Shown piece by piece: positions 1-8,365 of a stretch of 64,000 nt of DNA. A model generated the notes under the pieces. The model saw nothing but the letters and a program-made list of their open reading frames with translations. It had not been told where the DNA came from and made no database searches. The position numbers and the translations under genes were made by a program. Source of the stretch: Roseibacillus sp. (GTDB lineage Bacteria > Verrucomicrobiota > Verrucomicrobiia > Verrucomicrobiales > Akkermansiaceae); the NCBI GenBank assembly GCA_002686085.1, contig NZAC01000038.1:28726-92725 (forward strand). The letters run 5' to 3'. Within the stretch, counting starts at the first letter, position 1. Each line of letters begins with the position of its first letter.

Positions 1-515
1 TCGCTCGAAGCCAGATCAACCGGCATCCAGAAAAAGCCCTGGATACCCTAACTAGCCTTCTCAATCCTGAGACTTCATTCCTCCTAGACGCTCACATGCT
101 CGCCGCCGAAGCCCACCGTGAACTCGGCGAGCCCAGCAACCTTGTTGCGGCTCTTAAGATCTACGACCGCATTCTTACACGGCCCGATACGGCTTATAGC
201 TTAAGCAACCGTCTATTCTTTCTCAAGGGTCAGATTTTCGAGGACCTGAAGAAATCACGGGAAGCGCTTGAAGCCTACTACCATGTCGTGCAGAGAGACA
301 ACCTCGCTGAGGGGAAGGCCCCCAGCGAATGGTTTTATTTTTCTCGGTGTGCTTTTGCTGCCGTCGAGCTTCTTTCCAAGGGCTCCCTGCCCCGTTGGGC
401 AGCTTCCGTTGAAATCCTGCGGCTCGTCGAGAACAGCGCCAGCCCCTGGAAGGATGAGGCGGGGCAACGACGCCTTGAAATAGAGCTCGAACACCAGCTC
501 TTTGACGGTGAGTGA
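1..515 (+). CDS. TPR-like protein, C-terminal part (5' truncated by window edge)
   Basis: The reading frame is open from the first bases of the window and ends at TGA 513-515, so the gene starts outside. About 170 residues are visible. They are helical, with tetratricopeptide-like spacing of small and aromatic residues (for example LKIYDRIL, LKGQIFEDL and ALEAYYHVV), suggesting the C-terminal repeats of a TPR or TPR-like scaffold protein. No catalytic motif is seen. The next gene follows closely: an upstream in-frame start for it would even overlap this stop codon, so the two may be co-transcribed. The family is an inference from the repeat pattern and the full-length function is unknown. Confidence 0.6.
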   Translation, partial: ARSQINRHPEKALDTLTSLLNPETSFLLDAHMLAAEAHRELGEPSNLVAALKIYDRILTRPDTAYSLSNRLFFLKGQIFEDLKKSREALEAYYHVVQRDNLAEGKAPSEWFYFSRCAFAAVELLSKGSLPRWAASVEILRLVENSASPWKDEAGQRRLEIELEHQLFDGE

Positions 516-582
516 ACCTGCGTCCACAAATTCGCAGAAACACGCTCGACAGCTCAGAAATCCAGAGCAAAGTTTCGTCGCA

Positions 583-1662
583 ATGCCGAAGCCAAAGCTC
601 TTTATTCCCGGACCTGTAGACATCTCTCCCACCACCTATGAAGCGATGTGCTCCCCCATGATTGGGCATCGAGGCAAAGATTTTGAGACTCTTTACGCAT
701 CCATGCAGCCTGGCCTGCAAGAAATAGCAGGCACCAAACGGCCTGTCTTCCTCTCAACCTCATCTGCTTGGGGTGTCATGGAAGGGGCAATTCGTAACCT
801 CGTTCAGAACAAAGTCTTAAACCTGTGTTGTGGTGCATTCTCTGACAAATGGTTCGATGTATCCCTGCGCTGTGGAAAAGAAGCCGAAAAGATTCAAGCC
901 GAGTGGGGCCAGCCTATCGATCCTGAGCTAGTGAGAGCAAAGCTCGCAGAAGGTGGATTCGACACTGTTACTCTTGTTCACAATGAAACTTCCACCGGGG
1001 TCCTGAATCCACTTTCTGACATCGCGGCGGTTGTGAATGAATTTGACGATGTTTTGCTGGTAGTCGATACCGTCAGCTCCTTCAGCGCCCTCCCCATTCC
1101 AACTGACGAGATTGGGGTCGATGTCTTGCTCGCAGGGGTCCAGAAGGCAATGGCTCTTCCTCCTGGCCTCTCTGTCTTTGTCGTCTCTGAGAAAGCCCTG
1201 GAAAGAGCAGAGACAACCAACGACCGTGGTTATTATTTCGACTTTCTCGAATTCGAGAAAAATCATCAGAAGAACAATACGCCTTCAACTCCATCAATCA
1301 GCCTGCTTTATGCGCTCGATTCAATGGTGTCATCCATCATGGAGGAGGGGCTTGAGAACAGATTCCGGCGTCACTCCGAAACCAACGCTCAAGTACACAA
1401 ATGGGTTGAGGAGAGCGGTTTCGAATTATTTGCCCCGGATGGATTCCGCTCTAAAACGCTTACTGCGGTAGAGAACAATCGCGGCATCGATGTCCCGGCA
1501 TTCATCAAAGCTGTACGCGAACGTCACAACTTACTCATCAATGGCGGTTACGGGAAAATAAAAGGCAAAACATTCCGCATCAGCAATATGGGCAACGAGA
1601 CTCTTTCAACGATGGACGAGCTCCTTCGCGCACTGAGCGAGGTCCTTCCTGAGTTCACCTAG
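583..1662 (+). CDS. Class V aminotransferase, serine-pyruvate/alanine-glyoxylate type
   Basis: A PLP-dependent aminotransferase of the alanine-glyoxylate/serine-pyruvate family, expected to move the amino group of alanine or serine to a 2-oxo acid in the cytosol. It shows the family start FIPGPVDISP, the P-M-I-G-H-R-G stretch, the S-T-S-S-AWGVMEG cofactor region, VVDTVSS (cofactor aspartate) and the Schiff-base lysine in AGVQKAMALPPG at about residue 188. The open frame reaches back to 502, but homology begins at the ATG at 583, which gives 359 residues, a normal family length. The 27 extra residues upstream look unlike any leader. Substrate cannot be read from the sequence. SerC-like or phosphonoacetate-type activities are less likely alternatives. 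Confidence 0.85.
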   Translation: MPKPKLFIPGPVDISPTTYEAMCSPMIGHRGKDFETLYASMQPGLQEIAGTKRPVFLSTSSAWGVMEGAIRNLVQNKVLNLCCGAFSDKWFDVSLRCGKEAEKIQAEWGQPIDPELVRAKLAEGGFDTVTLVHNETSTGVLNPLSDIAAVVNEFDDVLLVVDTVSSFSALPIPTDEIGVDVLLAGVQKAMALPPGLSVFVVSEKALERAETTNDRGYYFDFLEFEKNHQKNNTPSTPSISLLYALDSMVSSIMEEGLENRFRRHSETNAQVHKWVEESGFELFAPDGFRSKTLTAVENNRGIDVPAFIKAVRERHNLLINGGYGKIKGKTFRISNMGNETLSTMDELLRALSEVLPEFT

Positions 1663-1714
1663 GCAAAGGTCACAAGAGAGCTCCACCCTTCTCAGCAACC
1701 GACTCCGGGAGGAT

Positions 1715-3007
1715 TTATGAGTTCATTGCATCCTCGATCTCCTCCACCTCAATGGGGAACTTGGAGAACATATTTATATTTTTGTCCTTTCCGATCAGGA
1801 TATCGTCCTCGAGACGGACACCGAGGTTTTCTTCCCTGATGTAAATTCCCGGCTCTACCGTAAACACCATTCCCTCCTTCACGGGTTCGTAGGCATTTCC
1901 GACGTCATGGACATCTAGGCCCAAGTGGTGACCGATCCCGTGCATATAGTATTTCTTCACGAGAGGACGGTCGCGGGAGTCTTGCTTCTTAGCCTCTTCG
2001 GCATCAATGAGGCCCAGCTTGATCAACTCAATCTCCATTAAGTCGATAGTATGATCTCGCCATTCCTGCTGGGTAACCCCGGGTCGAAGAAAATCCATGG
2101 ATCCACGCTGCACGGAGAGGACTGAGTTATAGACATCACGCTGACGATCGGTGAATCGACCATTCACCGGGACAGTTCGAGTCATGTCGGCATTCCAATT
2201 TGCCCACTCGGCACCAACGTCCATGAGGACCATTTCCCCATCTTCACACACGGCATTATTCTCGAGATAGTGAAGAACGCATGCATTTTTTCCCGCACCA
2301 ATAATGGGTGGATAAGCAAACCCCCTTGAGCGTTTTCGAACAAACTCATGGAGATACTCAGCCTCAATCTCCCACTCTCCTACTCCTGGTTCGATAAACT
2401 CAAGAACCCGACGGAATCCGCTTTCCGTCAGGTCGATCGCCTTCTGCAACTGGACTAATTCTACTTCATCCTTAATGACCCGCAGTTGATCCATGAGCGG
2501 AGCAAGTCTCTTATAGTCATGCAAAGGGTAACGCTCTCTACACTCTTTGATAAACCGGGCATTACGCGTCTCAACTACAATCTCCGCGCGCAAGTGCTCG
2601 TTGGTGGATAAATATACTGCTTTGGCCTGAGGCATCAGGCGATGGAAGTGAGCATCAAAACTACTGACCCAATTCACTTGCTTGACCCCGGAAACTTCGG
2701 TCGCCTGCGCCTTTGTCAATTTCTCACCCTCCCAGATCGAAATCAGCTCACTTGTTTCCCTTACGAACAGCATCTCACGATCTCTCTCCTCGGCCGCATC
2801 TGGAAACAGAATAATCACTGACTCCTCCTGATCGACTCCCGAGAGATAGTACAGGTCACGATTTTGAACGAAAGGCAGCACCCCATCTGCATTGGTCGGC
2901 AGAATGTCATTGGCATGAATTATTGCCATCGCTCCGGGCTCCATCAACTCAGACAACCGCGCTCTGTTCTGCGCGAAAAGACTACTCTCAATCTGCTCGT
3001 ATCTCAT
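1715..3007 (-). CDS. pepP: Xaa-Pro aminopeptidase, M24B family
   Basis: A metallo-aminopeptidase that removes N-terminal residues preceding proline, in the cytosol. The N-terminal creatinase-like domain (about residues 1-170) carries NRDLYYLSGV. The C-terminal pita-bread domain shows the five M24 metal ligands in order: D in LMDVGAEW, D in NADMTRT, H in HGIGHHLGLDVHD, E in FTVEPGIY and E in VRLEDDIL. The ATG at 3007 is chosen because GAGGAGA lies just upstream in the right place. A longer frame from 3061 would overlap the end of nadK. It lies 34 bases downstream of nadK on the same strand and is probably co-transcribed with it. At 430 residues it has the usual length. Confidence 0.9.
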   Translation of the reverse strand: MRYEQIESSLFAQNRARLSELMEPGAMAIIHANDILPTNADGVLPFVQNRDLYYLSGVDQEESVIILFPDAAEERDREMLFVRETSELISIWEGEKLTKAQATEVSGVKQVNWVSSFDAHFHRLMPQAKAVYLSTNEHLRAEIVVETRNARFIKECRERYPLHDYKRLAPLMDQLRVIKDEVELVQLQKAIDLTESGFRRVLEFIEPGVGEWEIEAEYLHEFVRKRSRGFAYPPIIGAGKNACVLHYLENNAVCEDGEMVLMDVGAEWANWNADMTRTVPVNGRFTDRQRDVYNSVLSVQRGSMDFLRPGVTQQEWRDHTIDLMEIELIKLGLIDAEEAKKQDSRDRPLVKKYYMHGIGHHLGLDVHDVGNAYEPVKEGMVFTVEPGIYIREENLGVRLEDDILIGKDKNINMFSKFPIEVEEIEDAMNS

Positions 3008-3041
3008 CTTCTCCTCTTCTACTCGGAAGCAGGCCCGCTGT

Positions 3042-3887
3042 CTAGCCGCCTGACCAACCAAGCTTCCCTCGTAAAGTCTCGTAAAAACTATGCTGAGGGA
3101 GCCTCACAATCTTTAGTGGTGAAGACGCTCTCTCGACCCGCACTACACTCGATTTTCCTAATTGAAGAACATCTCGCCCATCGACAGTAAACAGTATCGA
3201 ATCAGAATGGGGCTGAATTGCCTCTAGTTCGATCACCGAGCTATCGCCAAGAACAAGAGAGCGATCACTCAGACTGTGGGGGCATATCGGAGTGATTACC
3301 AAAACTCCTGCCTGCTCATCGATGAGCGGCCCCCCAGCAGCGAGAGAGTAGGCCGTCGAACCGGTAGGGGTCGCGACAATGAGCCCATCGGCACGATAGC
3401 GATTAAGGAGCTCTCCATTCACCCGAGCCTCCAGCGATATCAATCGCCCGGTTCCGCCGCGCATCAGCACCACTTCGTTGAGAGCCATGAACACATGGTC
3501 CTTCCCCGTTTCATCCGTCATGGAAACCTGCAACACGGCTCGCATTACAACCGCGTGCTTCCGCTTTGCTATCACAGCAGCAAACTCTTCAACGTCAGCA
3601 GCCGTGCAGGCAGTGAGGAAACCCAGTGTCCCTATATTTACGCCCGCGACAGGGACATCGCAGTTCCCCATCTTATGCACCGTATTGAGAAAAGTGCCAT
3701 CCCCCCCGAGCGATATGACCATTTCCGCCCCTTCCCATGCTCGCTCGAGGCCAGGCTTCCCAATGAGTTCTCCGCTCTCCTTTTCAAGCACCGGCTCAAT
3801 GCCCCTTGCAACCAGCGCATCGCAAATGCTCGTTAGCACAGGGGGGGCCTGCGCGTTTAGGGGATTGGCGACAACCGCAACTTTCAC
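3042..3887 (-). CDS. nadK: NAD kinase
   Basis: Phosphorylates NAD to NADP with ATP or polyphosphate in the cytosol. The sequence has the defining GGDGTFLNTVH motif in the N-terminal alpha/beta domain, then LNEVVLMRG with the conserved N-E pair, then YRADGLIVATPTGSTAYSLAAGGP, the conserved NAD-binding block of the beta domain. 281 residues is a standard bacterial length. It is the first gene of a minus-strand pair with pepP. The 387-base gap upstream would hold its promoter. All key motifs are intact. Confidence 0.93.
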   Translation of the reverse strand: MKVAVVANPLNAQAPPVLTSICDALVARGIEPVLEKESGELIGKPGLERAWEGAEMVISLGGDGTFLNTVHKMGNCDVPVAGVNIGTLGFLTACTAADVEEFAAVIAKRKHAVVMRAVLQVSMTDETGKDHVFMALNEVVLMRGGTGRLISLEARVNGELLNRYRADGLIVATPTGSTAYSLAAGGPLIDEQAGVLVITPICPHSLSDRSLVLGDSSVIELEAIQPHSDSILFTVDGRDVLQLGKSSVVRVERASSPLKIVRLPQHSFYETLRGKLGWSGG

Positions 3888-4274
3888 CTCCCCCCTTTAG
3901 CCTCCACCACAGGTTCTCGCAATCCTTTGAATTTTTCCGTCATTTGCGCAATAACCCCGCTTGGATAAAGTGCTAGAATCGAACCCGCCGACAAACCGGT
4001 CAAAGCGCAGCCAGAGCCTCTGAAAAAACCATACAGAAGCAACTCAATAGGGCCGAACACGCCCCTACCCGCGCCTAATTCCTGAGCCTTTTTTCTAATG
4101 GTTCGTTCTCTAGTTTTAATTCTTCCTCAATTCTTGTCGATTTCTCTCGCACTGTGGCGGGTTTACCATTAGGTCACTCCCCGCCAACCCTGTTAGCAGG
4201 ACTTGGAAGTACGGATAGCCTAGTTAGTTCGTATACCCATCTACCAGCAGGATCCGGTCTACACTATAGCAACG
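3888..4274. other. Intergenic region between nadK and the RRM gene
   Basis: This 387-base divergent intergenic stretch should contain promoters for nadK (leftward) and the RRM protein (rightward). I found no convincing open frame, tRNA or near-consensus sigma-70 promoter. The only clear structure is a 7-bp hairpin in the right half, described separately. Confidence 0.6.
4155..4186 (+). other. Hairpin in putative leader of the RRM gene
   Basis: TGGCGGG (4155-4161) pairs perfectly with CCCGCCA (4180-4186) across an 18-base loop, about 90 bases before the RRM start codon. Its position fits a 5' leader structure such as those found in cold-inducible RNA-binding protein messages. That role is an inference and no T-tract follows. 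Confidence 0.3.
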
Positions 4275-4691
4275 ATGAAACTCTACGTGGGCAATTTGCC
4301 CTTCTCCGCAACTGAAGACGAAATCCGCTCCCTGTTTGAAGACTTTGGAGGGACGGTTGATCTCCATATTCCCTTGGACCGCGAAACAGGCCGTCCTCGT
4401 GGCTTTGCATTTGTTACTCTTAGCAGTAAAGAGCAAGGCGAGGCCGCAATTGGCAGTCTTGACGGACAAGATATGGGCGGGAGAGCCCTCCGTATCAGCG
4501 AAGCTCAGGAACGCGCTCCCCGCGGTGGCGGTGGCGGCGGCGGCGGAAATTGGGGTGGCGGCGGTGGAGACCGACGTGGCGGTGGAGACCGACGCGGCGG
4601 TGGAGACCGACGTGGCGGTGGAGACCGACGCGGCGGTGGAGGTAGTCGTCGGGGCCGCAGCAAGCAAGATGGCTTTGGCGACGGATTTTAG
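4275..4691 (+). CDS. RRM-domain RNA-binding protein with glycine/arginine-rich tail
   Basis: A single RNA recognition motif occupies residues 1-80: RNP2 is LYVGNL near the N-terminus and RNP1 is RGFAFVTL near residue 45, with the aromatic residues that stack on RNA. The remaining 55 residues are low complexity, Gly-rich then repeated GDRRGG units and a basic end (RRGRSKQ). Such small bacterial RRM proteins resemble the cyanobacterial Rbp and plant glycine-rich proteins and often respond to cold. The RGG-like tail would add nonspecific RNA binding. The start ATG gives the RRM directly at residue 2. The tail is encoded by tandem DNA repeats annotated separately. It is monocistronic by position. 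Confidence 0.9.
   Translation: MKLYVGNLPFSATEDEIRSLFEDFGGTVDLHIPLDRETGRPRGFAFVTLSSKEQGEAAIGSLDGQDMGGRALRISEAQERAPRGGGGGGGGNWGGGGGDRRGGGDRRGGGDRRGGGDRRGGGGSRRGRSKQDGFGDGF
4560..4649 (+). repeat. 18-bp tandem repeat coding for GDRRGG units
   Basis: Four consecutive 18-base copies of GGCGGTGGAGACCGACGY run from 4560 to 4631, followed by a degenerate fifth copy to 4649. The last base of the unit alternates T, C, T, C, so the true period is 36 bases duplicated once. This suggests recent slippage or duplication inside the tail of the RRM protein. Confidence 0.9.
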
Positions 4692-4786
4692 CCGCTCTTC
4701 CAAAATAGCCCGGAGCCTCAAAGACTCCCCTTCGAACGCGATTTGGCGTTGCAAGCTTGTGCCTTGTACACGTTGATGTAGCGGTC

Positions 4787-5785
4787 ATGGACGACGGTGC
4801 GACTGATCCCAAGCAGCTTTCTGAGCGAATTGCTCACTCGAGTGCTTGGGTGAGATCCGTTAAGGAGGAGATATCCAGAGTTCTCGTAGGCCAGCACAAT
4901 CTGGTCGACCGCCTGCTCATAGGCTTGCTGTGCAACGGCCATATCCTTCTGGAGGGTATGCCGGGGCTTGCCAAAACCCTATCGGTCAAGGCGCTCGCAG
5001 GCACCTTGAACCTGGGTTTCGCGCGCCTGCAATTTACTCCCGACCTGCTTCCTGCAGACCTTGTCGGGACCATGATCTACAACCCGAATGAGCAGACCTT
5101 CGCCCCTAAGTTAGGACCCGTTTTTGCAAACGTTATCCTGGCTGACGAGATAAATCGGGCACCCGCCAAGGTTCAAAGCGCCCTTCTTGAGGCCATGCAG
5201 GAACGGCAGGTGACCCTCGGTGAAACCAGCTATCCCCTACCAACCCCATTTCTGGTTCTTGCAACTCAAAATCCGATTGATCAGGAGGGCACATACCAGC
5301 TGCCAGAAGCTCAGCTGGATCGCTTCCTCCTGAAGGTTGCGGTCAGCTATCCAGAAAAAGACGAAGAACTACTTATACTAGACCGCATGGCATCCACTGC
5401 TCCTCCCGAGGAAACCAAGCAGGTTGTAAATGCCGAATCGATACACGCTTCTCGGCGCCTCCTCGATGAGATCTATATCGATCACGCTCTCCGTGAGTAT
5501 ATTGTCGATATCGTCAATGCTACTCGCTACCCAGCCAAGGTGGACACCCGGCTAAAAACTCTTCTGCGCTCAGGTGCCTCGCCGCGGGCATCAATCAATC
5601 TCGCTCTTACCGCCCGCGCTCGGGCCTTCATGGATGGACGCTCATTCGTGACACCGCAGGACATTAAAATCCTCGCTCGCGACGTTCTCAGACATCGCAT
5701 ACTCCTTTCCTACGAAGCCGAGGCAGAAGATATGAATCCCGAAATGATCATCGAACGGATTCTGTCCAAGGTCCCAGTGCCATGA
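4787..5785 (+). CDS. moxR: MoxR-family AAA ATPase
   Basis: A cytosolic AAA+ ATPase of the MoxR class, chaperone-like partner of VWA-domain proteins. Walker A reads LEGMPGLAKTLSVK, Walker B is VILADEINRAP, sensor 1 is LATQNPIDQEGTYQLPEAQLDRF and the C-terminal lid follows. The ATG at 4787 is preferred. A TTG at 4757 would add ten residues with no family similarity. It is the first gene of a rightward operon with DUF58, DUF4381-like and Bat proteins, the standard arrangement of the Bacteroides aerotolerance locus. There MoxR is thought to act on the membrane VWA proteins. 332 residues is a usual length. Confidence 0.92.
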   Translation: MDDGATDPKQLSERIAHSSAWVRSVKEEISRVLVGQHNLVDRLLIGLLCNGHILLEGMPGLAKTLSVKALAGTLNLGFARLQFTPDLLPADLVGTMIYNPNEQTFAPKLGPVFANVILADEINRAPAKVQSALLEAMQERQVTLGETSYPLPTPFLVLATQNPIDQEGTYQLPEAQLDRFLLKVAVSYPEKDEELLILDRMASTAPPEETKQVVNAESIHASRRLLDEIYIDHALREYIVDIVNATRYPAKVDTRLKTLLRSGASPRASINLALTARARAFMDGRSFVTPQDIKILARDVLRHRILLSYEAEAEDMNPEMIIERILSKVPVP

Positions 5786-5867
5786 TTTCCTCAACACCTT
5801 TGTTTCCCTTCCTCCAGGAGAGCGCCGATCCGTCGCGGCGTTAAACAGCATTACAACTTCCCGTCCA

Positions 5868-6758
5868 ATGTCTGATTCTGCCGCTGTTGAGGCCACCATG
5901 AAAAAGGTGAGGCACCTCGAAATTCGCGCAAAGAAATTGGTAACGGAGACATTCGCCGGTGATTACTATTCCTCCTTCAAGGGGCAGGGCCTCGACTTCA
6001 ACGAGTTCCGCGAATACCAGCACGGAGACGATGTTCGCTTCCTTGACTGGAACGTTACTGCCCGGACAGGGACTCCCTACATCAGGACTTTCCGGGAGGA
6101 GCGAGAGCTCTCAATGGTTATCGCGGTAGACGTCTCAGGCTCCACTCACTTCGGCAGCCGAGACCTAAGTAAGATCGAGCTTGCTGCTGAGCTGGCAGCT
6201 GTTCTGGGCTTCAGCGCTCACAAAAACGGAGATAAGACCGGGCTTCTCCTGTTTGCCAGTGAACCTGTTCTTTATCTTCCTCCTGCAAAAGGCAGCAAAC
6301 AGATCTTACGAAGCATAAGGGAGATTCTTACCTCGAAGCCACACACTCCCACGACGAACCTCCCGGCAGCCTGTAAGTTTCTTGTCCGCTCAGTTCGTCG
6401 CAGAGCTCTGGTATTCCTCATCTCTGATTTTATGGATACTGATCTGGGCCAGCCTCTGGCCACGCTAGCTCACAAACACGAGACGATCGCCCTTCACTTG
6501 AGCGACCCCTTGGAAAAGGAACTTCCTGCCGTAGGGAAAGTTAATTTCCGTGGAAGTGAAACCGGACATCTTACAATGGTGAACACCTCCAACTCTAACG
6601 TTAGAATGGCCTACATGAAACTATCACGCCGCTATCGGGAGGGCATGCGTCGCCAATTTCGCCGGTATGGGATAGACCATGTCAGTCTTTCCACAACGGA
6701 GAACTATCTTCCCTCTTTGCAGCACCTGCTAAAGACGCGGGCTCCTGCCGCTTCATGA
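5868..6758 (+). CDS. DUF58 domain protein of the bat operon
   Basis: Contains the DUF58 signature GLDFNEFREYQHGDDVRFLDWN followed by a VWA-like fold whose first metal motif is DVSGSTHFG (D-x-S-x-S/T). There is no membrane segment, so it is probably cytosolic. DUF58 proteins always sit next to MoxR ATPases and are considered their partners. Downstream coupling is tight: its TGA overlaps the ATG of the next gene. 296 residues, complete. Biochemical activity of the family is unknown. Confidence 0.9.
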   Translation: MSDSAAVEATMKKVRHLEIRAKKLVTETFAGDYYSSFKGQGLDFNEFREYQHGDDVRFLDWNVTARTGTPYIRTFREERELSMVIAVDVSGSTHFGSRDLSKIELAAELAAVLGFSAHKNGDKTGLLLFASEPVLYLPPAKGSKQILRSIREILTSKPHTPTTNLPAACKFLVRSVRRRALVFLISDFMDTDLGQPLATLAHKHETIALHLSDPLEKELPAVGKVNFRGSETGHLTMVNTSNSNVRMAYMKLSRRYREGMRRQFRRYGIDHVSLSTTENYLPSLQHLLKTRAPAAS

Positions 6759-7348
6759 ATTACGGCTTCTCTAGCCATCACCTGCTTCCCTTCACTACCC
6801 TTTCCGAGCCTTCCAAACTCAATACATGGCAAAAGACCGTGACCGCACTCCATGACATCCCCGACCCTGACAATCTGCTTCCGGGCATCAGGATCGCGTG
6901 GTGGATCTGGGCATTTACGACGATTGTGATCATCGCTCTTGCGTGGCTGATAAAAACCAAACGCAAACAGGATTCACGAGTCAGCCATGTCCATGATAAT
7001 TCCTATCAGTCGTGCAGGGAGGAATTAATTGTATTTAGAGAACAGCTGACGGGTTTACCTTTAGCTGACGTTGCAACTCGTTGCTCTCTTACTCTGCGCG
7101 CCTATATGCGCATTCATATCGATGACCGGGCACTGTATGAGACGCATGACGAATTTCTCCTTCGCCCTGAAGCTCTTGAACATCTGCCCAGAGGAGCACG
7201 GGACAAACTCGCACCCTTTCTCTCAAAACTCGCGCTCTGTAAATACGGACCAAGCAAAGCAAACCAAGCCGCGAGTGAGGAAATCATCGAAGAGTCCCTT
7301 CAGATCCTGCAAGGACTGGAATCTACCAGAAAACATGACATTGTATGA
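6755..7348 (+). CDS. DUF4381-like single-pass membrane protein
   Basis: A short N-terminal segment is followed by one strong membrane helix (WWIWAFTTIVIIALAWLI, about residues 47-65) and a helical cytosolic domain of about 130 residues. Its position between DUF58 and batA, together with its size and one-helix topology, match the DUF4381 family of bat operons. Both ends overlap neighbours by four bases (ATGA), showing translational coupling. The role is unknown but presumably assembly of the Bat membrane complex. The family call rests on context as much as sequence. Confidence 0.7.
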   Translation: MNYGFSSHHLLPFTTLSEPSKLNTWQKTVTALHDIPDPDNLLPGIRIAWWIWAFTTIVIIALAWLIKTKRKQDSRVSHVHDNSYQSCREELIVFREQLTGLPLADVATRCSLTLRAYMRIHIDDRALYETHDEFLLRPEALEHLPRGARDKLAPFLSKLALCKYGPSKANQAASEEIIEESLQILQGLESTRKHDIV

Positions 7349-8361
7349 ACGCGTTTCTCGAGCACTTCGGCTTTGAGGACCCGTGGTGGCTTCTCTCTCT
7401 GTTATTTGTCCCGCCCCTTTACTTTCTCAGGAATGTTCCGGGCGCAGATTCAGGCTTCTGCTTTTCCTCTCTGGGGATTCTCTCCTCCATCGGCAAACGT
7501 GTTCGATCCCGCCATGGCGCCTTTACACCGGCCCTGCTTACTTTCACGGTTGTCTGTTGTTGCATCGCTATGGCACGCCCCCAATGGCGAAATATCCGCG
7601 TGGATCGATCAGCCAGCGGCATTGATATTATAATTGCTCTCGATGTCTCAGAATCCATGAAGACCGAGGATTACTTCGAAAAAAATTCGACAGGCACGTT
7701 CCGCCAGAAGAAGCAGCGGATCCAAGCTGCAAAGGAAGTGATCAGGCAATTTATCCAACGTCGCGAGGAAGACCGGATTGGCCTGATTGCTTTTGGGGCC
7801 AAGCCCTACTCGGTCTGCCCTCTGACCCTCGACCATGGATGGCTTTCGGAAAGACTCGAAGAACTTCGGATTGGAGACATAGATTCCAATGGGACAGCTA
7901 TAGGATCTGCAGTCGCTGCCTCGACCACTCGACTTGATTCTCGAAAGTCTAAGAGTAAGATTGTTCTTCTGGTAACGGATGGGGAGAGCAACTCAGGACC
8001 ACTTTCCCCCATTCAGGCAGCAGATGCTGCAGCCTCTCTGAAGACCCGGATCTACACCGTGGCGATCGGAGCCGAAAACCGAGACCGCTCCGGGAACGAC
8101 CCCATCCAGACCCGGGAAGAATTTGATACTAAAACTCTCAAAGAAATCGCCACAACTAGCGGAGGGCAGTTCTTTCAAGCTTATGACATGAGTCTTTTAC
8201 GCAGAACCTTCTCAGACATCGATTCTTTGGAGAAATCCGAAGCAAAGAAAGCCTCTATCATTGATTCCAAAGAGCTCTATCCTTGGTTACTCGGAGCGTC
8301 AGTAACCTTAGCCCTTCTCTCCGTAGGATCCCTCGCCCTCACCCGTCCCATCCTGTCGTAA
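7345..8361 (+). CDS. batA: BatA-like VWA membrane protein
   Basis: Membrane segments near residues 12-25 and 55-75, a VWA domain and a C-terminal membrane helix (WLLGASVTLALLSVGSLAL) give the BatA layout, with the VWA domain facing the periplasm. The metal-ion-dependent adhesion motif is complete: DVSESMKT (D-x-S-x-S), a threonine in SNGTAIGSA and the aspartate in LVTDGESNSG. It overlaps the upstream gene by four bases. BatB follows after four bases. The Bat locus was first linked to oxygen tolerance in Bacteroides, and the molecular role is still unclear. 338 residues, usual length. Confidence 0.88.
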   Translation: MNAFLEHFGFEDPWWLLSLLFVPPLYFLRNVPGADSGFCFSSLGILSSIGKRVRSRHGAFTPALLTFTVVCCCIAMARPQWRNIRVDRSASGIDIIIALDVSESMKTEDYFEKNSTGTFRQKKQRIQAAKEVIRQFIQRREEDRIGLIAFGAKPYSVCPLTLDHGWLSERLEELRIGDIDSNGTAIGSAVAASTTRLDSRKSKSKIVLLVTDGESNSGPLSPIQAADAAASLKTRIYTVAIGAENRDRSGNDPIQTREEFDTKTLKEIATTSGGQFFQAYDMSLLRRTFSDIDSLEKSEAKKASIIDSKELYPWLLGASVTLALLSVGSLALTRPILS

Positions 8362-8365
8362 TCCT

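Noticed and set aside
3975..3992. A tRNA T-loop-like string (complement of GGTTCGATTCT) in the nadK/RRM gap
   Set aside because: The flanking bases do not pair into a T-arm and no acceptor, D or anticodon stems can be drawn.
4224..4754. Long open frame on the minus strand with Ala/Thr/Ser repeats
   Set aside because: It is the antisense shadow of the GDRRGG tandem repeat and the RRM gene, with no family similarity.
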